Of a DNA stretch of 64,000 nucleotides, positions 44,374-54,781 are shown piece by piece; position 1 is the first letter of the stretch, and each line of letters starts with the position of its first letter. Origin of the DNA: Epinephelus fuscoguttatus (Eukaryota > Chordata > Actinopteri > Perciformes > Serranidae); the NCBI RefSeq assembly GCF_011397635.1, contig NC_064758.1, positions 21,536,513-21,600,512 of the forward strand. The letters run 5' to 3'. A program made the position numbers and the translations under genes. A model generated the notes under the pieces. That model saw nothing but the letters and a program-made list of their open reading frames with translations. It did no database searches and was not told the DNA's origin.

Positions 44374-44415
44374 AGAGTTACAGACTTGTAAATATCAATT
44401 TAGACCCCCCTAAAG

Positions 44416-44597
44416 CAGTGTTTCTCAAAATTCTAAATTTCAAGGGCTATCCTTAACTCTGACAGTGTACAAATGGAACCAAATGGACCCCAATGGGTCC
44501 ATTTGTACACTGTCAGAGTTACAGACCTTGTAAGGGTCAATTTAGACCCCCCTAAAGGAACCCACAGAGTCCCTGGAATCCACTTTGAGAACCACTG
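44416..44597. mobile_element. 182-bp TIR element (hAT-like MITE)
   Basis: The ends are imperfect inverted repeats: CAGTGTTTCTCAAAA at 44416 and, on the other strand from 44597, CAGTGGTTCTCAAAG. CAGTG(G/T)TTCTCAA is a classic hAT-type terminus. No clean 8-bp target duplication is visible. Inside, a perfect 23-bp palindrome (44455-44477 and 44498-44520) surrounds a 20-bp loop. The words GTCAGAGTTACAGAC and AATTTAGACCCCCCTAAAG occur both just outside (44372-44415) and inside (44511-44560). Confidence 0.55.
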
Positions 44598-45354
44598 TAA
44601 AACTAGCATTAGGAGGCCACAGTGCAGGGAGAGCCGCTGGCATGGAGGTGAGGACATCACTCTTAAGGTATAAATCGACGTTAAAACAGGCCAAATCGAT
44701 GTTTAAAAAGGCCAATTTTTTTCCAAACGCATCATGACACTAATGTCTCACTCTTGTCATTTTCTGAAACTTGGCAGCCCTGTGATGAGAGATAGGGTGA
44801 AGTAAAGCCTACATGGCCCTCAAAGTGGAGGTTTTTTACACTTAAAAGTGTTATGAGAAACCATCAGCAAGATGGCTGCACTAGCAACAAAAAAACAACA
44901 ACACAAATGTATTTTCTTTGTTTATGTAGATTTAGTTTAAACGTAGTTTAATGTCATTTTAATGTATCATAGCCTCTTATTTAGGACTATAAAAAGCATG
45001 ACAAAAGAAATAGCTTGTATGCTAATGTTTTGGTGGCCACCCTGCTAGCTAGCTAACGTTACATTGCTATTGTTGATTTTTGCGTGACAGTCTTTCATTT
45101 TGACATGTTTCCACATCTCATTGCTCCCATTGATGGCATGTGACACCTGAAATTTAACTAAAGTCCAGCAGCAATGTTACTGCACTTGTCACCGCTTCTC
45201 TAATATCAGTGCAGACCGGCAGGGTAGAAGTACGAGCTGCTAACATTAGCCTACAGAGCACCACTAAAGGCCTGATAATGAAGCAGTTATTTTTAATCTG
45301 ATGACTTGTTTGACTGATCAATAGCATAAACTGAAGTCGTGAACAAATGGAGGG

Positions 45355-45940
45355 ATGCAGGAATGATTCCTAAAACTGTAAATGAGTTAACACTTTAGCT
45401 CCTCCAGTTCCCTCATCTTAAAGTCATTGGGTTTTTGAATAGGTTTTGGTGAGATGCCTGAAATAAATAAAGTCTGTGGTTAACACAAGCTTAAGAGGCT
45501 TTCATGTTTTGTTCAATGACATAAAATATACCAGTACTGTAAATACCCAACTTGTGAATCTTAAAGCTTTAAAGTCTCTTTTAAAAAGGCAGTTACTAAA
45601 AGGTGGTTAAATAAGACTACATAGCATCACTATGCCAAACACGACATTACAGCCTCATTGTGATGGCGACGTCTTGCTACCAAAGTGTAGTTTGTTTATA
45701 GCCCAACATTAGCTTTTTACTCATGGAGATTGCATTTAAACTTCAAAAATAATGAAAGTTGTGGTTATTTGTAAAGATGATCTTGCTGAACAAAACACGT
45801 AAGTATCGAAAACTCTCTTTTTTTGCCACAAGGTTTATTTTCTGCAGTACTCCAAAATCCAATGGAAATATCCCATTGGATTTTCGTCAAGGGAACTATG
45901 GCGAAGCTAACTTCTGGGCTGGCCTACGAATAAATGTAGT
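45355..45940 (+). repeat. Dispersed repeat, copy 2 (first copy at about 5.05-5.61 kb)
   Basis: Aligns by eye with the 5.05 kb block and carries an extra piece around 45630-45650 and near 45745. Both copies are similarly diverged, suggesting independent old insertions of one family. Confidence 0.65.
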
Positions 45941-46309
45941 TCTTGCACCACTCTATCGTGAGTGCCCTGATAACCACAAACACGCAAGAGAAATCACCAC
46001 AGCAGAAGATGGTGTATCTGCAATGTCCAGAAACACTTGTCACATCTGTTTATGTGAAAACCAGCACTGACAACAATGGACGTATCAGGGGAAAACTGCA
46101 TTATCCTACTGTGTACCTTGGACAATCTCCAAAAATATCTAAATTAGAAACACTTAAATCCATCAGTGAATTTAAGGGCATCATAAAGAATGTGGTGATA
46201 GAGATATGTGCTTGTTTTTCTTGAGAATATTTGAATAGTTGTCATTTGTGGATTTTTGTATTATATATCGTATTTGTTGCATTTTAAAAGTGTTTTGATT
46301 GGCTGCTAT

Positions 46310-46385
46310 CTTGGCCAGGCCTCTCTTGTGAAAGAGATTTTCAATGTCAGTGGGAATTCCTGGTTAAATAAAGGTTAAATAAATA
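46310..46385 (+). mobile_element. LINE 3' tail
   Basis: TCTTGGCCAGGCCTCTCTTG, AAAGAGATTTTCAATGTCA and CCTGGTTAAATAAAGGTTAA make the well-known 3' end of a teleost non-LTR element, with an (AAATAAAGGTT)n-like terminus. The body is missing. Confidence 0.6.
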
Positions 46386-46693
46386 CAAAATTAAAATCAG
46401 GGTCTTCAAGGGTGGTCACATTTCACAGGGAAAGATTTCAACCACTGCCCTTTATAACTCTGTTCCGAGGGGCAAGGTGGCACTCTAAAACGAGGGGTAA
46501 TAATAATACTAAATGGGATTTGGCCCAAGTCTCTTTGTATTTTTAGCTGGCTTTGTGGCCACAAACAAACAATATCAAAAGAGTCTGTGTAAAGATTCTT
46601 TGTAGAAAATGGAGGCTAAATTAAGACATTTCAGTGCAGTACAATCCTCCCCAGAGTGAAGACTTCCTCTCCTCTGAATGGTCTCATTTGTCT

Positions 46694-46918
46694 TCAGAAG
46701 GCCGTGACCCTCAATTCATCCTCCAGGCTTTCTTTGTGCTCTTTCAGTGGCAGATCCCCATCACCCAGTTTGATCTCCACTTTGTTTCTCTTGGCAAACA
46801 TCTGGCAGATCTCCAGGAAGGTCTTACTCTTGGTCTCCGGGACCACCAGCCAGATGTAGATGAGCGTGACCAGACAGATGAAAGAAAAGATGATAAAACT
46901 GAAGGGGCCCAGACCGCT
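46694..46918 (-). CDS. slc2a5: slc2a5 exon 11 (last)
   Basis: [20 protein letters not shown] then [20 protein letters not shown] and a cytosolic acidic tail ending ELRVTAF and TGA. It contains helix 12 and the PETKSKT motif. I saw no convincing AATAAA on the minus strand just below the stop. Confidence 0.95.
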   Translation of the reverse strand, partial: SGLGPFSFIIFSFICLVTLIYIWLVVPETKSKTFLEICQMFAKRNKVEIKLGDGDLPLKEHKESLEDELRVTAF

Positions 46919-49900
46919 CTGGAGAAGGGAAAGGAGGGAGAGGAAATGTGATCAGTGTGTCCTCAAGATAAAATGTTAAAATGTTGAAACAACAGCCAAG
47001 GTGGCTAATTTTATTGGAATGCCCTCTTTTGGTTTCTGTTGCTCAAAGTCAAATCCTGCATTGTTTGTTTGTGGTTTGAAGATCTTGTCTTGAGAGGAAG
47101 TAAACACGATACTGCAAAACAGTTGTGTTTATCTCTACGATTACGCCACTTGGTCCAGCCGGAAAAACACCCTGACCAAAGTGGTCCTAATAAACTGGGA
47201 CTAGCTGACACTTGTGTAAATCACATATTGAACTGTGATTGGCTTCTGGGGTTGTAACGATATGTTGACCTGGATGGATCGGTAATCAATGATCCAATAT
47301 TGTTGATGCTGAGAGAAAACCTTGATACATGTCATCATCTCTAAAACATGCCCAGCGCCAGGCAGATAATGGTAAGCAGTCACGAAAAATAAAAAGAGAA
47401 TATTAACTGATATTGTCTCGTATCGATCACAAGACCCTGAATTAAGTTATACTGAAATCATATCATGCTAGACTTTGCAGTACCAACAAATATTGTATTG
47501 TTGTCCAAACAATCAAAATAATTTTAAATTGTGATTAAACTTGAGGTGAGCACAGAGAAACTTTGCTGCCCTCAGCAGATAAATGTGAAAACAGCCTTTT
47601 AGCGTCAAATCCTGCACAGACATCAGTCTGCTCAGTGAAGCTCAAACATCCATGTGAAGTTACGAAAAGCAAAAACACATCTTCTTCAGCAGAGTAGGAA
47701 GTAAATTTCAGTCTCTGCATTGTGTTTACGAAGATAATATCATCACTAACATGGAATCTAAAAATAAAATTGCTCGGGAGATACATTTTAATTAAGAATG
47801 ATTAGTTTTCGTTTATGAGAATCATTTCAGTGTGAGTATGAGACCTGGATTGATTCCTATCCTCCCATGCAAACTTCCTTTGTTGATTAAAATGGCTTCC
47901 TTTGCATTGTCCATTCAGTATTTTCTACGTCCACTTTTCAAAGGGTTCCCGAAGAAATAGTTAGGACAATATGACAATACCACACATATAGCCTATCTGT
48001 CATACGAAGCTACAGTCAGCACACAGTTAGCTCAGCTTAGCGTAAAGACAGGGATAACAGGTAGCCTGGCTCTGTACAAAGGTAACATCAGTATCACTAC
48101 TTAACATGTAGTATCTTGTTTGTTTGGTGTGCACTACAAACAGATGGAGACAATTTGTGGTTATGTGGTAGAACAGAGCGAACTGATAATATAATTAGTA
48201 ATATAGTGAAAGATTTAGAATTCTCCATCTACATATCGAGATCATAATACGACTTCCTCCACCGCTGCCTTGTTTGTTGTGAGAAACATCTGACTACACT
48301 CTCCACTGCCATCTAATGTGTGTATCTATGCCATCATAAAGGACCCGTGAAAGTATGAAGGCCGTGACATTTACAGCATTTGATATGGACATATCTATTT
48401 TCATACAAACAAAAACCCACCCAGGGAGGCTCTATAAATAGTAACTGACCACATTACCCATAGACCTCTCTTCCAGTAATCATGGGTTTAGTTTAACAGG
48501 TTAGCCTGAAGGTAAAGAAACCACGTTCAGTAGCCTTGGGCTTCATGAGGCTCCTACAGAGCTGGACTGATGTGGTCTAGTGCTATCCACAACAATCATG
48601 GTTCACAATCACATGTAGGGGTGGTGATTTCGTATAATCACTATTACTGTCTTTATTATTTCAATGGTGCAGTGGATCGCAACTCTACAAGGATGCTCAA
48701 TGGCAGAGTGGACAGTATCTCTGCCTTTCATGTGAAACACTGGGGTTTGATTCCCTGATGGGGAGAGTTAGGTTTTGCACCAGTTGCTGGTTATTAACCA
48801 AGAATGACAAAAGTTAAACAACAGCAGTAGCAGCAGCAGCAGCAATGGTTACTGCACCACAGAATGGAAAATACATGGCATAATACCATTTGAAACGTGG
48901 GTAAACAGGATCTTTTGACATTAATGATTACAACAGTCCTTGAAGAAATCTTTCCTCCAATAAGGGTTCTTTGGAGGAAAAAGGTTCTTAATAAAATCTT
49001 TAGGCCCCAATCACACAGAAAGCATTTTTCAGGTTGCAAAACGCGAGGTGCACCACACTGCCTTTTTAAAAACTTGAATGCTAGTAGTAAAACATGTGGT
49101 GGACAACCACCTCTAACTCTACTATAACCCTCCTGCAGAGGGTACTTGCTGTAGCTCTGGTTGAGGGTGAGAGGCTGTCAGCAAATAATTTGTTGGACAC
49201 AGGGAAACAGAGATTTGTGTGGGTACATGAGACCCTAAAAGAGAAGGTGGATCACGGGGAGTACCACCAGTTGGTCCAGGAGCTTCTCCTCGATATGGCC
49301 GTTTCCAGAAATATTTTAGGATGACTCTGGGACAGTTTGACAACCTGCTCTCTATCATCCGGTCGTATAGCTCTGGGTATCCAGCAACCACTACCACCAC
49401 TTTCTCCTCCAATGGACAATGGGAAAAAAGGTAATGAAAAAGATGACATGAGGTGCATTTCCAATCTGAGTGGAAGTGTTTTCAACTTGAGGAGTTCAGA
49501 GCACTCTGGCAATAACACCAGGTGCCTAGAGCGCAGAAACATGAGGCATGTCACAACGCAAAAACAGCAAGCAAAAAGCTTCAGGAAGAACCCTTATTTT
49601 TACTGTGTAGTCTCCACTAGTTGCAAATAAGGGGAAGAAAAAGCTAATAAGTGTAGTACTGTTGTTTTAAGATATATTGTTTTTCTCAAAAAAAAATTTT
49701 TTTGGATCAATTAACAGTAGTGTTTTTGTCTCAGGTGTTTGTCTCCTTTTAAACTGGTTGTTGCCTGTTGTCTGTGTCCCTAACATAACAATGATGTTGC
49801 TTCAAACTGTGGGTTTGATGCTTGACAAACATCTAAAGTCTGATGAAAGATTGGAGAGATTGCATTATTAATCAACTTTGGTGTTGACAGTTTCCAGGAA

Positions 49901-52900
49901 TACACGTTTATTTTTGTTGAGTTATATAAAAAGTTTGTCTGCATATCTTAAGACAGACATACACAGAACATACTGAAGTACAGTAATTCAAAATCAGGTA
50001 TAAATCATCATGTCACAGTCAGGATGTGACTGGGGTTGCCTTTCTGTTGACACTTAAGAAACATCTGTAAGTAATTACATTTTAAAATAATAATCCTTCA
50101 TCCCCCAATGTAAGCGTTCTTACAAGTTGTGTAACTGACCTCTAGGAAGGGGAAGATGAGGCCAACAGTGAAGTTGGAGAGCCAGTGGACGGAGCCTGCG
50201 ACCATGAAGGCAGCCGGCCTGGCCGACTGCCTGAACATCTCGGTGGTCACCACATAAGGAATGGGACCTGGAGAGCACAGATGTGGTTAACCACAATCAA
50301 AACACTCGAGACACATCATCAGTCTTCAGGGTCAGGGTGAGGATGTCTCAGACAACTTGAGTGCAGTTTTACAACATATATCATTACATGTCTGGTCGCA
50401 TCCAAACAACACTTCAGCTAATGGAGCACCCTGTTGTAATCAGTGTGTGTGTAAATAACCACCGGTAAGGTCATACTCACTGGGTCCTATGGCGTGTCCT
50501 ATGACGTAGATGATGACACAGGTGATGCTGACGTAGGGCATCCACGTCACGCTCTCCTGGAAACACAAAGACACAGCTGCTGTTTTCACAAACTAGCTGT
50601 GTTGACATTTGTAAACAGGAAAAATACGTCGCAGAATCTCTGTAATAGCTGCACTGTGTGGGAAGAGTTAAACCCACTGTGATGCTGAAAGTGATGCCTG
50701 TCTGAAGATGTTGGGTCCAGGTGAGATTACAGGGTTGCAGGGGGGCACCACTGGTTTTGTGGTTGTCTAATGGCCAGTGCTTTCTCATACTTTAGTGGTG
50801 GGCGACTCTGTTTTTAAGTCTTGAGGTTCTCATGACCCCAGTAAATATAGACGTCAAGTCATTGCATTTATTTTCCAGACTGAGCTCCAAATATATAATA
50901 AATTAAAATTACAGTCCAGTAAAAAAAATGTGGCACAGTGACGCATTTCCTGCTGTTCTGGCTTTGTAGTCCAGCTCATTGGAGCACGAGGTTAAAGTGG
51001 TGACTTTTAGCTTTAAAGCAACGTTTCTAACAACAACTAATTCATTAAAGTTCCCCTCTGGACACATTTTAGAGTAAATAAAAATACTCTATGATGAACA
51101 TTTTGTTTAATAATGTTCTCCCACACACAAGGAAAACCAAAAAAAAGTCTAAAAAGAGGCTGGAAGCAGATCCACTCCCACCACTGCTCAGTAGGTTTTG
51201 CTTTTGGTTTCTGCTTTCTATCAGCGCTGGCCCAGTGCTAAAAAAAAGTGTGTAGACAGGAGACAGGTCTGGCTATGAGGGGCTAGTGTTAGGTTGACCG
51301 ATAACGGAGCAGTGCACATCAAGATGGCTGACATTAGAGGAGACATTGGAGAGATTTAGCCACATGTTAGGGGTTAGGGTTAGGGGGTCAGACTCAAATG
51401 AGTTGTCTGGCGTCTGACGTATCAGAATGGTAAGTGTAGTTAGCATCTTTTCTTTTATTTTATTTAAATTTCATACAAACATAAGCTTTGTATTTTATAA
51501 TATAAATTGATGAAATTGTATGTTTTATATGTAATGTAGTGTAATATATTGTATGTAAGATGTGGACCCAAGGAAGACTAGCTGATTGCCAAGGCATTCA
51601 GCTAATGGGGATCCTTAAAATAAACAATAAACAATTTGTCTATGTTGTTTGTTAGCTTGTTAGCTTGTCACTGACAGTGGCTAACACAACATTATTGGTT
51701 GTCAAACACACAAAAATATCTGCTATGATGGGGTTTTTGGTGATACGGAAGGAAGCTTTAGGGTCCAGTTTACATCATAGACTAAATATATTGGATGCAG
51801 CTACCATGACGTCACCCATTAGTTTGTGTACTCCCGTTTTGAAGCCTTGAGTTTGGCAGTTAGGCCGCCACCATATTGTATTTAAAAAGCAGTGAGGGGT
51901 GGATCAGACTGAGAAGCAGAGGACTTTATTGGCAGACAGCCTGTCACTCAAAGCAGCCCACCACCCATACAATTGTCCTAAAGGGGGCAATTGGCTCTCA
52001 AGACCAAAACTGTTTTTGTACCAGGCTATAAACATGTTAATTTCTGCTGTAAAGTTGGGCTTTTTAATATGAGGGTCTATTTGGATTAACTCTGTTTTGG
52101 AGCCAGCCTCAAGTGGCCGTTCAAAGCAACCCAGTCTCACTCCGAAGTCGTTTGCACTTGGGCAGTGACTTGGTTTACATCCATAAACTGCACACTCTAC
52201 CATGATTACAGTCAAAACTTTCACTATGATAATGCAAACTCTGCTCTCTGCAATGACAAGTCTGTGCTGGAGGTTTCAGATTTTTTTGCCAGTGTTGTGT
52301 CAAAGTTTGCCCTCTAATTAATATGCGTTTTCCATATTAGACAGTGATTGGCTTTCATATTAGTAACGTACCTAATCTAGCTTGCATGGACTAAGTTTGA
52401 GTCTCAGATTTTAGGGAAGTGCACAGACATTGCCTCTGCACAGATAGGAGTCAGTATAGTCAAGGTCAGACATTGTGGATGTGGATGTAAACTGTAAACA
52501 ACCATGAATTAAAAGTGTATGTCAGCACTTTAATCTTGTTGTTTAAACACAGTGTATTCGAGTACACAACCACAACAACAAAGATTGTGTCACCTTTCTT
52601 AAAAGCCTCCTGTGACTCAGTCCCCACAACAAATCTCCTGACCTCAAGGTTGAGAAACTCTGACATACAACAGCAGATTATTTTTGTATGCTGAACCACT
52701 AGAGGACAGCAGAGTCACACATTTAGGTTGTGAGACATGCTGAGGGTTTCACATGGTACCTGGAGGTTGAGGGCAACAGTGAGCAGCACACAGGCTCCAC
52801 AGCAGATCCCAAAACCACAAAGGAGGAGCAGCCGTCGCCCTGAAGCCTCTACGATGAAGACCTGGTGAAACAAATGATATGTTCAGAACTATTGTCTCCT

Positions 52901-54747
52901 GCTGATGCAATCACACAACAGACCTTGGACATCAACAGGATACTTACAGCAGCTATGGTCATGAAGACATTCACTGCACCTGTTCCCACAGTGACATACT
53001 GGATGTCATTCTGCTTGACTCCAGCAGTGGCATATATGCTATCTGCGTAGTAGTAGATCTGAGGAGGGAGAGAGAAATGCATTATCCAAGAGGACAGCAT
53101 TAACACATAAGAAACAGTGCTGTAGTTGAAAATGCCTGAGCAGAAGAAACTGTTGTGCTGTCCGATCTGAAACAGAGTGAGTGTGGCCGTCAGTGGGTCA
53201 GAGTCAAGGACACCAGGCCCGGCTCACCGCGTTGACCCCCGACAGCTGCTGGCCCATGTTCATGACGATTATGGAGACCAGCTGCCAGCGAAGGGAGCGC
53301 TGGGACAGCAGGCTGAGCACAGACAGGCGGCCCTCGGCCCTCTCCGACTGGTCCTCAAGATGCATCTCTGACAGCTCTGCATCCACGTCGTCCCAGCCAC
53401 GCAGACGCTGTAGTGCTTTCCTTGCCGTCTTCTCATCTCCTCTCTGGATGAGCATGTACCTGGGGCTCTCTGGGAAGAAGGGCAGCAGCAGGAGCTCTAT
53501 CAGGGCGGGGATACCAGTCAAACCCAGCATGAGAGGCCAACCTGGATACAGAGGGAAAAGAGACACCTCTTTACCAGTCGATTAACCCAAAAAAAATCTC
53601 TCCTCAAAATATGCAGTGACGGATTAAACATCTAACCAATGAAGGATGACTAAAATTTACCTGTGCTGTTGCCCAGTATGTTTCTGATGCCCAGCACCTG
53701 CGCACTGAGGATGCCAATGGTGATGAAGAGCTGCGGTATGATGCCAAGGGCTCCCCTCAGGTTTTTGGGAGAGAGTTCTCCCAGATACATGGGCACCACG
53801 TTGGATGAGAGACCTGCAGACAGCGAACTTTTTTTTTTTTTTTTTTAAAGATATTTTTTAGGGCATTTTTTGCCTTTAATTGACAGGACAGTGGAGCCTG
53901 AAGGGGGGAGAGAGAGAGGGAGAGACATGCAGCAAAGGGCCACAGGCTGGACTCGAACCCGGGCCGCTGCAGCAACAGCCTTGTACACGGGGCACCTGCT
54001 CTACCACTAAGCCACCGATGCCCCGCAGACAGCAAACTTAAAGGAATACTTCACCCACAAAATAACCATATCACTTACTCACCCCATTTGTTTTCTCACA
54101 CACTTCCACAGTGAGCAAAGAATCCAAAAATTGCAAACATTCTTGAATAACTGTAGTAAAAAGGGGCTGTGTTGAACAACAACAGTGTTTAACAACAACA
54201 GCCAAACTATGTGAAAACATCCGTTTACAGACTCTCACACAGCTCATGCAGTGTAATCCAAGTCTCATTTATCCAGTCACGGTCTCAGTACTTCCCAAAC
54301 ACATGCACTATTTCACTTCACTAAAACCTCACTATTTAAAACACTTCTGCAAAAACAGTCTGAGTTCAAGCGCATGAGTTTGACATCTGCTCAGTGGATT
54401 GTACGAGCAGAGTTCAAACATATGCACTCACCCAAGTGCAATACTCGTGTGCGCAAGTGTTTTAATTAGTACAATTTTAGTGAAAATACCTGTGATAGAT
54501 TTCCTGAACGACTTGTGTGAGAGTTTGTAAATTGATGTTTTTTAATATAGTTTTACTGCTGTCAATCGTTAACCCCTACGGCTCAAATTCATCAAGAATT
54601 ATCTCAGTTTTTGGATTCTTTGTAGCCAGACTCATAGCATGAATTAGTCTGGAACCTCTCAGTTCAGTTTCTTTTTCTTTTTTTGTAAATATTTTTATTG
54701 AAGAGTCTAGCAAATGGTCTAACAGAGCAGTTTAAAAAAAACAAAAC

Positions 54748-54781
<34 letters not shown>

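Larger units (their letters stand above)
43660..46690. other. Intergenic region between ca6 and slc2a5 (convergent genes)
   Basis: Both genes end here. The stretch is mainly repeats: a LINE-like tail and (GT)n near 44.3 kb, a TIR element at 44.42-44.60 kb, the dispersed repeat at 45.36-45.94 kb and a second LINE tail at 46.31-46.38 kb. No gene is supported. Confidence 0.6.
46960..50130. other. slc2a5 intron 10
   Basis: A 3.2-kb intron holding a dispersed repeat (47.94-48.12 kb), a tRNA-like SINE head (48.69 kb), a CAG run (48.82 kb) and a Harbinger relic (49.0-49.4 kb). No further exons seen. Confidence 0.6.
50600..52740. other. slc2a5 intron 8
   Basis: A 2.2-kb intron. It holds a LINE-tail-like stretch at 51.53-51.62 kb and an interspersed repeat at 51.76-52.2 kb; the rest is unassigned. 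Confidence 0.5.

Noticed and set aside
48690-48765. Possible functional tRNA gene
   Set aside because: A and B boxes are present but no four-arm fold or anticodon stem can be formed; a SINE head fits better.
49094-49324. Intact transposase gene
   Set aside because: The Harbinger frame is shifted after about 28 recognisable residues and lacks the catalytic region.
53757-54035. Minus-strand frame of 92 codons ending in a Lys run
   Set aside because: It is the SINE (tRNA-like head plus A-tail) read through into slc2a5 exon 5; not a protein.
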